A stretch of DNA of 5,321 nt from Marinosulfonomonas sp. (GTDB lineage Bacteria > Pseudomonadota > Alphaproteobacteria > Rhodobacterales > Rhodobacteraceae). Positions 1-5,169 of the stretch are shown here, piece by piece. Numbering within the stretch: the first letter of the stretch is position 1; every line of letters starts with the position of its first letter. The stretch lies in the NCBI GenBank assembly GCA_002732995.1, contig NVTS01000027.1:12394-17714 (forward strand). Direction: 5' to 3'. Made by a program: the position numbers and the translations under genes. The notes below the pieces were generated by a model. It saw nothing but the letters and a program-made list of their open reading frames with translations, made no database searches and was not told the DNA's origin.

Positions 1-648
1 TTCAACGATTTCCAGCGTCTCGCGCACGTTGTGGTCGGTGATCAGAACACCGATCCCGCGATTTTTTAGATCAGCGACCAATGTGCGAATTTCGCCAACA
101 GCAATCGGGTCCACCCCGGCAAAAGGTTCATCCAGCAGCAGGTATTTCGGATTGGCGGCCAGACAGCGGGCAATTTCCACGCGCCGCCGCTCACCTCCGG
201 ACAGGGACAAGGCCGAGGCGCGGCGCAGGTGTTCGATGGAAAAGTCGCTCAGCAACTCTTCCAGCCGCTCGCGCCGCTTATGCCGGTCTCTCTCGGAAAT
301 TTCAAGGATTGACAGGATGTTATCCTCAACCGTCATACCGCGAAAAATTGATACCTCTTGCGGCAGATACCCGATGCCCAGTTTGGCACGGCGATACATC
401 GGCAGCATGGTCACATCGCGCCCGTCAATAATCACCTGCCCGCCTTCGGGGGTGATCAGTCCGGCAATCGCGTAAAAAACAGTGGTTTTTCCCGATCCGT
501 TCGGCCCCAGCAGCGCGACAACCTCGCCGCGTCCCAGATCGATGCTGACATCGCGGATCACCGGGCGTTTGCGGTAGCTTTTGCGCAGGTTGCGGACTTG
601 CAAGCCTACGCTGCCTTCGGAAACCGTTAAATCTGGGGCTTTGGCCAT
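1..648 (-). CDS. lptB: LptB, LPS export ABC transporter ATP-binding protein (C-terminus outside window)
   Basis: Cytoplasmic ATPase that powers LptFG extraction of lipopolysaccharide from the inner membrane. Translation of the minus strand from the ATG at 648 is open to the window edge (216 residues; the family is usually about 240-260, so only the tail is missing). All ABC motifs are visible: Walker [10 protein letters not shown] at residues 48-56, Q-loop glutamine at 97 (YLPQE), signature LSGGE at 149-153, Walker B LLLDEP at 170-175 followed by the D-loop AGVD, and the switch histidine H206 in TDHNVRET. The stretch [14 protein letters not shown] and the R-rich region after the signature are typical of LptB rather than of other ABC ATPases. 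The start lies 3 bp after the lptA stop, so the two are almost certainly cotranscribed and probably translationally coupled; no strong Shine-Dalgarno is seen. A generic branched-chain amino-acid ABC ATPase is the main alternative, made unlikely by lptA and lptC upstream. Confidence 0.94.
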   Translation of the reverse strand, partial: MAKAPDLTVSEGSVGLQVRNLRKSYRKRPVIRDVSIDLGRGEVVALLGPNGSGKTTVFYAIAGLITPEGGQVIIDGRDVTMLPMYRRAKLGIGYLPQEVSIFRGMTVEDNILSILEISERDRHKRRERLEELLSDFSIEHLRRASALSLSGGERRRVEIARCLAANPKYLLLDEPFAGVDPIAVGEIRTLVADLKNRGIGVLITDHNVRETLEIVE

Positions 649-651
649 CGT

Positions 652-1152
652 TTAGTTGCCGCCGGTTTGTAGAATGGTTTTCACACGGCCATCCAGCGTT
701 GCCTGTCCGGTCTTTAGGTTAACAGTCATGCGGTTTGATGCAAGCGCACTTTGCCCCTGGGTCAGGATCACGTTTCCGGTCATCACGATATTGCCGTTGT
801 CGATGGAGTAGATCGCCTCGTTGGCTTCGGCGGCCTCATCCCCGTTTACCAGAACCACACCGCCTGTGGCGTGCATTTTTGAAATCCGTCCGGCACTGCC
901 GCCTTGGGCATACACCACCACAACACGACCCGCCGACAGACGCATTGTGCCTTGGCCGATCACAACGTTACCGGTGAAAACGGCCGACCCATCAGCCTGA
1001 TTGATCTGTAATTGGTCCGACGAAACCTCGACAGGTTGGGTTGTGTCGTGTTTTAGCCCGCCGAATGTAATCTGGGTGCCTTGGGCCGTGCCCAATGCAG
1101 GCACTGAAACCAGCGCCAGCGCGACCAATACCATGCGCAATTGAATAAACAT
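652..1152 (-). CDS. lptA: LptA, periplasmic LPS-transport bridge protein (OstA-like)
   Basis: A 166-residue protein that would form the periplasmic filament carrying LPS from LptC to the outer-membrane LptD. The N-terminus (MFIQLRMVLVALALVSVPA) is a signal peptide, with a plausible signal peptidase I site after GTA at residues 21-23. The mature part is an OstA/LptA-type beta-jellyroll: VEVSSDQLQINQADGSAVF and GNVVIGQGTMRLSAGRVVV begin the domain, and a second similar half (IYSIDNGNIVMTGNVILTQG) follows near residues 115-134. The length is normal for alphaproteobacterial LptA. The ATG at 1152 is preceded by a good Shine-Dalgarno. The gene sits 21 bp after lptC and 3 bp before lptB, the canonical lptC-lptA-lptB order. 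Family assignment rests on fold-like sequence pattern and context; LptA sequences are poorly conserved. Confidence 0.91.
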   Translation of the reverse strand: MFIQLRMVLVALALVSVPALGTAQGTQITFGGLKHDTTQPVEVSSDQLQINQADGSAVFTGNVVIGQGTMRLSAGRVVVVYAQGGSAGRISKMHATGGVVLVNGDEAAEANEAIYSIDNGNIVMTGNVILTQGQSALASNRMTVNLKTGQATLDGRVKTILQTGGN

Positions 1153-1157
1153 CTTTT

Positions 1158-1163
1158 CCCCTC
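1158..1163 (-). promoter_or_regulatory. Ribosome binding site of lptA
   Basis: Minus-strand GAGGGG lies 5 nt before the ATG at 1152. It is the clearest Shine-Dalgarno in the lpt group and fixes the lptA start. Confidence 0.65.
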
Positions 1164-1173
1164 GAAATTCGGG

Positions 1174-1785
1174 CTAACTGCCTTTTGGATCGTATATCAG
1201 TTTCACCCCGCCTTTGAAAACCAGAAGATGCGATCCATCTGGACCCTTCTGCGTTTCAAGCGTCATTTGACCGGCATTCAGGGTTCCAAGCGGCCCTTCT
1301 GCCGTGATCCGCCCGTCTGTAACAACGGATGTTTCATTCAGTGCCGCGGTTACGCCCGCCGTGTTGATGATGTAGCCCGTCGAGGTCAGAATCTGCACCC
1401 CGCCCTGAAGGGTTACAAATTGCTGGTCCGTATCGATCACACCATCATCTGCAATAATCTCGATGCGCCCGTCCATAGCATCCTCGATAATTGCTGTCAG
1501 ACCTGTTGCGGTCACGATTTTGGCATTGTCCTGCGAGGGACGCGCCGATTTGGCAGTAATTGAAATGGCGGCCCCGTCTTCGGTGACACCGGCATAGTTT
1601 GGCGCACCGATGCCCTGTTCACGCGCCAACCCTTCGACATCAACATCGGCATAGGGGATGGATTGGGTCGGGTCGATATTGCGGGAAAATAAAAACAGTG
1701 TCGACAGGATGCCCAAAGCGATGATCGGCAGGATCACCTTGGTCAGGGCAACAAAACGCGAATAGCTGTTATCATACATAGTCAT
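1174..1785 (-). CDS. lptC: LptC, inner-membrane-anchored LPS export protein
   Basis: Bitopic membrane protein that passes LPS from LptBFG to LptA. From the ATG at 1785 it is 203 residues. A short cytoplasmic head (MTMYDNSYSRFVALTK) is followed by one transmembrane helix at about residues 17-33 (VILPIIALGILSTLFLF). A periplasmic domain follows, with repeated beta-strand patterns such as VTLQGGVQILTSTGY and LLVFKGGVKLIYDP, the latter typical of the LptC C-terminus. The frame stays open upstream to a TTG at 1878 (234 residues), but that adds a polar arginine/tryptophan-rich stretch not expected before the anchor, so ATG 1785 or ATG 1779 is preferred. Neither has a clear Shine-Dalgarno, so the start is the weak point of this call. 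It lies 21 bp upstream of lptA and about 100 bp downstream of the rnd stop. Confidence 0.87.
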   Translation of the reverse strand: MTMYDNSYSRFVALTKVILPIIALGILSTLFLFSRNIDPTQSIPYADVDVEGLAREQGIGAPNYAGVTEDGAAISITAKSARPSQDNAKIVTATGLTAIIEDAMDGRIEIIADDGVIDTDQQFVTLQGGVQILTSTGYIINTAGVTAALNETSVVTDGRITAEGPLGTLNAGQMTLETQKGPDGSHLLVFKGGVKLIYDPKGS

Positions 1786-1887
1786 ATCGGGATCGTGCCA
1801 GAATATGCGCCACCGGCCAAGGGATTTGGCGCAGCGGTCAGCGGGGTTTTGCTTATGGGTTATATCTAAGGAGCGCAAACCAGCGCA

Positions 1888-2502
1888 TCAAGAGTGGGCG
1901 AAAATATCAATTTCCGGCCAGCCTTCAAGGTCCAGATTGGCGCGCATTGGCAGAAAATCGAAACAGGCTTGGGCAATTTCCATCCGGCCCTCGCGCTCCA
2001 GCCGGATATTCAGCTCGTCCCGTAAGCGGTGCAGATACAAAACGTCCGAGGCCGCATATTCGATCTGCGCTTTGGTCAGCTCATCTGCGCCCCAATCGGA
2101 GCTTTGCTGTTGTTTGGACACATCCACACCCAGCAATTCCTGCAACAGGTTTTTCAATCCGTGGCGATCCGTATAGGTGCGGATCAGGCGCGAAGCGATT
2201 TTGGTGCAATAAACCGGGGCGGTGACAGTGCCAAAGGCGTTCTGCATCGCGGCAATATCAAAGCGTCCGAAATGGAACAGTTTCAGCACGTCAGGATCAG
2301 CCAGCATGCGGCACAGGTTTGGCGCGGATGTCTGGCCTTTTTCAACCTGCACCAGATGCGCATTGCCATCGCCGCCTGACATTTGCACAACGCACAAACG
2401 GTCGCGGTGCGGATGCAACCCCATGGTTTCGCAATCAATCGCCACAACGGGGCCAAGGTCCAGATCATCCGGCAGGTCGTTTTTATATAGGTAATTCGCC
2501 AC
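1888..2502 (-). CDS. rnd: Ribonuclease D-type 3'-5' exonuclease (short form, DEDDy)
   Basis: Predicted cytoplasmic 3'-5' exoribonuclease acting on tRNA or other structured RNA 3' ends; the substrate is inferred from the family. The 204-residue protein is essentially only the DEDD exonuclease domain. Exo I is VVAIDCETMGL with D23 and E25, Exo II is FHFGRFDIAAM with D82, and Exo III is YAASDVLYLHRL with Y149 and D153, which makes it the DEDDy subtype. The motif SSDWG (134-138) precedes Exo III, as in RNase D. E. coli RNase D is about 375 residues and has C-terminal HRDC domains; these are absent here, as in other short alphaproteobacterial RNase D proteins. The start is GTG at 2502, supported by an AAAAGGA site 6 nt upstream. 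An overlapping ATG pair 2-5 nt upstream is in another frame and gives only a 74-codon reading. It is the first gene of the leftward unit, ahead of lptC. Confidence 0.92.
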   Translation of the reverse strand: MANYLYKNDLPDDLDLGPVVAIDCETMGLHPHRDRLCVVQMSGGDGNAHLVQVEKGQTSAPNLCRMLADPDVLKLFHFGRFDIAAMQNAFGTVTAPVYCTKIASRLIRTYTDRHGLKNLLQELLGVDVSKQQQSSDWGADELTKAQIEYAASDVLYLHRLRDELNIRLEREGRMEIAQACFDFLPMRANLDLEGWPEIDIFAHS

Positions 2503-2632
2503 ATCATATCCTTTTCGTTGCAGGGCTTTTACACAGAAATTTGCGCGGCGGATAGGGCATAGAGGCGCAAAAAATCACCATATGATGCATAATCTGCTTG
2601 GCCACGGTGCCCAGATCGACCATCACAGGGGT
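2503..2632. promoter_or_regulatory. Divergent rnd/kdsB intergenic region
   Basis: These 130 bp separate the 5' ends of two units that read away from each other, so promoters for both must lie here unless transcription enters from outside. An AT-richer patch at about 2565-2593 includes a TATGAT hexamer (2581-2586) and a CATAAT hexamer (2588-2593) that could be rightward -10 elements. I see no matching -35 at the usual spacing, so no specific promoter is claimed. No convincing operator palindrome was found. Confidence 0.4.
2509..2515 (-). promoter_or_regulatory. Ribosome binding site of rnd, supporting the GTG start
   Basis: Minus-strand AAAAGGA ends 6 nt before the GTG at 2502. Two ATG codons (2507 and 2504) fall between this site and the GTG but belong to a different frame. 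Spacing and homology of the encoded protein both favour GTG. Confidence 0.62.
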
Positions 2633-3439
2633 ATGAGCAATGAAGTGATCATCGTTATCCCCGCCCGATATGCATCATCCCGTTATCCGGGCAAACCGCT
2701 TGCGCCGCTTGTGGGCGCGACAGGGGTGGCGAAATCCCTGATTGAGCGCAGCTGGCTGGCGGCCAAAGAAGTGGGCGGCGTCGCCGAGGTTTACATCGCC
2801 ACCGATGACGCGGGTATTGCGCGTGAGGCGATGCGCTTTGGTGCCAAGGTATTGATGACTGGCGAGAATTGCGCCAATGGGACCGAGCGGGTGGCCGACA
2901 GTCTGCGCCATCTGGAAAGCCTGCCGGATATCATTGTGAACCTGCAAGGAGATGCGCCGCTGACGCCGCCGTGGTTTTTATCGGCACTGATTGATGAGAT
3001 GCGTGCCAACCCAGATGTGCAGATGGCAACGCCGGTGTTGCGTTGTAATGGCGAGATGCTCGCAAATTTGCGCGAGGATCGCCGCAATGGCCGAGTGGGG
3101 GGCACAACGGCGGTGTTTGATGCCAACCGAGACGCGCTCTATTTCTCAAAAGAGGTCGTGCCCTATACCGATGACAGTTATGGTGCTGAAACCGAAACAC
3201 CGGTCTTTCATCATGTGGGTGCCTATGCCTATCGGCCTGCGACCCTGAAAGCCTATCACGACTGGGGTGTCTGCGAGTTGGAGGGGTTGGAGGGGTTGGA
3301 GCAACTGCGGTTCCTGCAACGCGGCGTAAAGGTGCGCTGTGTCGAAGTAGAAGCCCGTGGCACAGTGTTTTGGGAATTGAACAATCCGGTCGATGTGGCG
3401 CGGATCGAGGCCGAGCTGAAGAAAAGGGGCGAGGAATGA
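2633..3439 (+). CDS. kdsB: KdsB-like CMP-Kdo synthetase (3-deoxy-manno-octulosonate cytidylyltransferase), divergent form
   Basis: Cytoplasmic nucleotidyltransferase expected to join Kdo and CTP into CMP-Kdo, the donor for the LPS inner core. From ATG 2633 it has 268 residues. The CTP-binding N-terminus IIVIPARYASSRYPGKPL (6-23) is typical, followed by ATDD (56-59), NGTERVAD (82-89), QGDAP (105-109, D107 a likely metal ligand), ALYFSKEVVP (168-177), FHHVGAYAYR (192-201) and LEQLRFL (222-228). At the C-terminus the usual GVDTPEDL-type motif is replaced by FWELNNPVDV (246-255), so the second metal-binding aspartate seems to be asparagine, and QGDEP has become QGDAP. The frame extends 17 codons upstream to ATG 2582, but that adds an unconserved polar tail. 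The chosen ATG has GGGG only 1 nt before it, so the start is less certain. kdsA overlaps its stop by 4 bp, which supports the Kdo role. A related sugar cytidylyltransferase is the alternative. Confidence 0.87.
   Translation: MSNEVIIVIPARYASSRYPGKPLAPLVGATGVAKSLIERSWLAAKEVGGVAEVYIATDDAGIAREAMRFGAKVLMTGENCANGTERVADSLRHLESLPDIIVNLQGDAPLTPPWFLSALIDEMRANPDVQMATPVLRCNGEMLANLREDRRNGRVGGTTAVFDANRDALYFSKEVVPYTDDSYGAETETPVFHHVGAYAYRPATLKAYHDWGVCELEGLEGLEQLRFLQRGVKVRCVEVEARGTVFWELNNPVDVARIEAELKKRGEE
3278..3301 (+). repeat. 9-bp tandem microrepeat inside kdsB
   Basis: TTGGAGGGG occurs twice in tandem, followed by a partial third copy TTGGAG. It encodes LEGLEGLE just before the conserved LEQLR-like motif. 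The period is a multiple of three, so copy-number change would keep frame. The segment length matches the ordinary KdsB LExxExLEQLR spacing, so this is not an insertion relative to the family. Confidence 0.7.
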
Positions 3440-4254
3440 AAACTGTTGATGTAGGGCAGGTGACATTCGCCAATGACGCGCCTTTTGTGCTGATCGCGGG
3501 ACCGTGCCAATTGGAAGGGCTGGATCACAGCCGCCAGATTGCCGAGAGCCTAGCGGCAACTTGTGCCAATCTTGGTATTCCGTTTGTGTTCAAGGGCAGT
3601 TTCGATAAAGCCAACCGCACCAGTCTAGCGGGCAAGCGCGGTTTGGGTATCGACGAGGGTCTGACTATCCTTTCAAAAATCAGTGCTGAATTTGGCTGCC
3701 CCACCCTGACAGATGTGCATAATGTGGAGCAATGCGCGGTGGCGGCGGCGACTGTGGACATCATCCAGATACCTGCGTTTTTGTGTCGCCAGACCGATCT
3801 GTTACTAGCTGCTGGCGAAACCGGTGCAGCGATCAACGTGAAAAAGGGCCAGTTTCTGGCCCCGAATGATATGGGCAACGTGGCTGATAAGGTGGCGAGC
3901 ACTGGCAATGAACGCATCCTGCTGACGGATCGCGGCACATCGTTTGGCTATAACATGCTGGTCAGTGATTTTCGCAGCCTGCCTATAATGGCTGAAACTG
4001 GCTATCCGGTGGTATATGACGCGACCCATTCGGTGCAGTTTCCCGGCGGGCAAGGTGGTTCAAGCGGCGGCAAGCGCGAATATGTGCCGCCACTGGCGCG
4101 CGCGGCCGTGGCTGTTGGCTGTGCTTCGGTGTTTGTGGAGACACACCCCGACCCTGATAACGCGCCCAGCGACGGGCCTAACATGGTGCCGCTGGACCAA
4201 ATGGCGGGTATGCTGGCGCGACTGAAAGCGATCGACGCGTTGATGAAAGGGTAG
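3436..4254 (+). CDS. kdsA: KdsA, 3-deoxy-8-phosphooctulonate (Kdo-8-phosphate) synthase, metal-dependent type
   Basis: Condenses phosphoenolpyruvate with arabinose-5-phosphate to Kdo-8-phosphate, the committed step of Kdo synthesis. The 272-residue TIM-barrel protein is of normal length. Visible motifs: FVLIAGPCQLEG (17-28), FKGSFDKANRTS (52-63), IIQIPAFLCRQTDLL (109-123), NVKKGQFLAP (134-143), DRGTSFGYN (165-173), YDATHSVQFPGG (194-205) and VFVETHPDPDNAPSDGPN (232-249). C24, H198, E235 and D246 match the four metal ligands of the Aquifex enzyme (C11, H185, E222, D233) with one constant offset of 13, so this is the metal-dependent class; the E. coli enzyme has Asn at the Cys position. The ATG overlaps the kdsB TGA as ATGA, which implies translational coupling. 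A frame extension to 3370 lies inside kdsB and is not used. No clear terminator follows; 4255-4304 holds nothing I can identify. Confidence 0.96.
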   Translation: MKTVDVGQVTFANDAPFVLIAGPCQLEGLDHSRQIAESLAATCANLGIPFVFKGSFDKANRTSLAGKRGLGIDEGLTILSKISAEFGCPTLTDVHNVEQCAVAAATVDIIQIPAFLCRQTDLLLAAGETGAAINVKKGQFLAPNDMGNVADKVASTGNERILLTDRGTSFGYNMLVSDFRSLPIMAETGYPVVYDATHSVQFPGGQGGSSGGKREYVPPLARAAVAVGCASVFVETHPDPDNAPSDGPNMVPLDQMAGMLARLKAIDALMKG

Positions 4255-4304
4255 TTTTGGTAGCGTGCTCCCTTATCGCTTTTGACAGAACCTTTGATCG
4301 CGCC

Positions 4305-4463
4305 TTAGAAATTATCCGGGGGTAAAACCCGGGCCTCGGATATCAGGCAGTCAATGTTTGGTGCCGTTAGACTGTGTAGAAACGCTTCCAGATCACTGAT
4401 GTTATGGTTGCCCAGACCCAGCGATTGTATGCGCTGATCTGGTCTTGTCACGTTAATTGACTT
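4305..4463 (-). pseudogene. C-terminal remnant resembling di-haem cytochrome c peroxidase/MauG family
   Basis: A minus-strand frame ending with TAA at 4307-4305 reads VTRPDQRIQSLGL, then NISDLEAFLHSLTAPNIDCL, then ISEARVLPPDNF. The pattern of PD followed by LGL, a DLxAFLxSLT helix and a short tail is how many periplasmic di-haem cytochrome c peroxidase-like proteins end. Only about 50 residues remain, with no CxxCH haem motif, because the 5' part would lie where IS6-related sequence now begins. The frame technically runs open to a TGA at 4493-4491, but the protein-like sequence starts near 4454, so the junction is placed at about 4460. It is convergent with kdsA, with about 50 bp between stops. 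Family assignment comes from a short tail only and is tentative. It must be non-functional in this form. Confidence 0.5.
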
Positions 4464-4481
4464 GCTCTGAAAAAGCGCAGG
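4464..4481. repeat. Candidate terminal inverted repeat of the IS6 remnant
   Basis: GCTCTGAAAAAGCGCAGG lies 10 bp beyond the IS6 transposase stop, at the point where the peroxidase-like sequence appears to begin. IS6 ends often start with a G-rich CTGTTGCA-like motif, and only the GCTCTG part agrees here. The partner repeat is outside the window, so this is a positional guess. Confidence 0.25.
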
Positions 4482-4490
4482 TATTGATAT

Positions 4491-4760
4491 TCAAGCGTCA
4501 CTGGCCAGCGGATTCCAAGCGTCAAATGCTTCCAGCCGGTGGTCTCTAATTGTTAATGCGGAGCGGCGCCGGACAGGAACGCAGACGCAATTCCGGATGG
4601 CGGAATGGATCGATACGAACCGCTGCACCCCCCTCGGCGGCCGGCAGCCTTGCATTGCCCTTTCACGTTTTCGGAATGGCAAGTGGCCGTTCTCAGCGCG
4701 ATCATTCAATCCTCGATGTTCGATTCCCGGCGCAATCTCGCGTTTTGCGGCGTCGCAGGG
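4491..4760 (-). pseudogene. IS6-family transposase, C-terminal fragment
   Basis: Minus-strand reading from about 4760 to the TGA at 4493-4491 gives CDAAKREIAPGIEHR, then GLNDRAENGHLPFRKRERAM, then VQRFVSIHSAIRN, and ends in HRLEAFDAWNPLASDA. The series AAKRE, EHR, GLNxRAENxHxPxRxRERxM and QRFxSxHSxxRN is the end of the IS6 DDE domain. The glutamate of RAENGH (codon 4694-4692) is the expected third catalytic residue. Between EHR and GLN the usual three or so residues (such as QHK) are missing, which suggests a small in-frame deletion. Both the first and second catalytic aspartate regions are absent from this piece. Upstream, the frame meets a TGA (4772-4770) that lies in IS256-derived sequence. 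It cannot encode an active transposase. Confidence 0.8.
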
Positions 4761-4786
4761 GAGATATTGTCAAATCTGGTGTATGA
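4761..4786. repeat. Candidate terminal inverted repeat of the IS256 fragment
   Basis: The plus-strand stretch starting GAGATATTGTCAAATCTGG lies just outside the IS256 transposase stop and exactly where the IS6 frame is broken. Position fits the downstream inverted repeat of an IS256-type element. The partner repeat is deleted, so pairing cannot be shown here. Confidence 0.4.
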
Positions 4787-4796
4787 GCGATCATGA

Positions 4797-5168
4797 TCAA
4801 GCGGCGGCCTGGTTGGTTTCTGTCACTTCAACACCGTTTTTGAATCTGACCCCGGTGATGACCTTGGCCAGGAAGTCGAACCCTCGCAATCGCCTCCATT
4901 TCTTTTCAGCGCATTGCCCCAGCTTGAACATCATATGCAGCATTCCGTCCCTCGTCAGGCAGCCTTTCGAGCATTTGGTGCGGTGGCGGATGGTGCCGAA
5001 CGTACTTTCGACCGGGTTGGATGTTCTGATGCTTTGCCAGTGCCGGGCGGGGAAATCAAAGAAGGTCATCATCTCTTCGCGGTCCTTTTGCAGGCACAGC
5101 GTGGCCTTGGGGTATTTCGCGTCATAAGTCTCGAGGAACAGGTCGAACGCCTTGTCCGCCGCTACCAC
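4797..5168 (-). pseudogene. IS256-family (mutator-type) transposase, C-terminal fragment
   Basis: The readable frame gives 123 residues, beginning at VAADKAFDLFLETYDAKYP and ending at VEVTETNQAAA with TGA at 4799-4797. It contains CLQKDREEMMTFFDFPARHW, then IRTSNPVESTFGTIRHRT, KGCLTRDGMLHMMFKLGQ and KWRRLRGFDFLAKVI. These are the last third of IS256/mutator transposases, which are normally about 400 residues. E54 in NPVES is the third residue of the DDE triad; the two catalytic aspartates lie upstream and are missing. The frame is closed by a TAA at 5174-5172, inside IS6-derived sequence. The apparent GTG start at 5168 is therefore only where the surviving piece begins, not a real start. The remaining sequence has no frameshift or stop, which suggests that truncation is fairly recent. 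Confidence 0.9.
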
Positions 5169-5169
5169 C

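Larger units (their letters stand above)
4761..5169 (-). mobile_element. 3' fragment of an IS256-family element inserted in the IS6 gene
   Basis: About 410 bp with IS256-type coding sequence on the minus strand, ending in a non-coding tail (4761-4796) that should include the terminal inverted repeat. Both edges adjoin IS6 transposase sequence. The 5' two thirds of the element and its other inverted repeat are missing, so it was truncated after insertion and is not mobile by itself. Confidence 0.72.

Noticed and set aside
29..475. Open plus-strand frame of 148 codons.
   Set aside because: It lies wholly antisense to lptB, whose minus-strand translation contains every ABC ATPase motif; its own translation is serine/arginine-rich and resembles no family.
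1786..1878. TTG start for lptC giving a 234-residue protein.
   Set aside because: It adds a charged stretch ahead of the membrane anchor, uses a rare start codon without a Shine-Dalgarno, and exceeds the usual alphaproteobacterial LptC N-terminus.
2582..2632. A 17-codon N-terminal extension of kdsB from ATG 2582.
   Set aside because: It has no Shine-Dalgarno, and the polar His-rich residues precede the usual N-terminus (IIVIPARY) of the family.
4316..4332. Short inverted repeat CCGGG ... CCCGG with a 7-nt loop downstream of kdsA, considered as a terminator.
   Set aside because: The stem is only 5 bp, no T run follows on the plus strand, and it lies inside the peroxidase-like coding remnant.
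4492..4524. Two copies of CAAGCGTCA, 24 bp apart.
   Set aside because: Both fall in the C-terminal coding end of the IS6 remnant; two short copies are not enough to claim a binding site or array.
4597..5127. Open plus-strand frame of 176 codons across the IS region.
   Set aside because: It crosses the boundary between the IS6 and IS256 remnants and is antisense to recognisable transposase sequence, so it is a chance reading.
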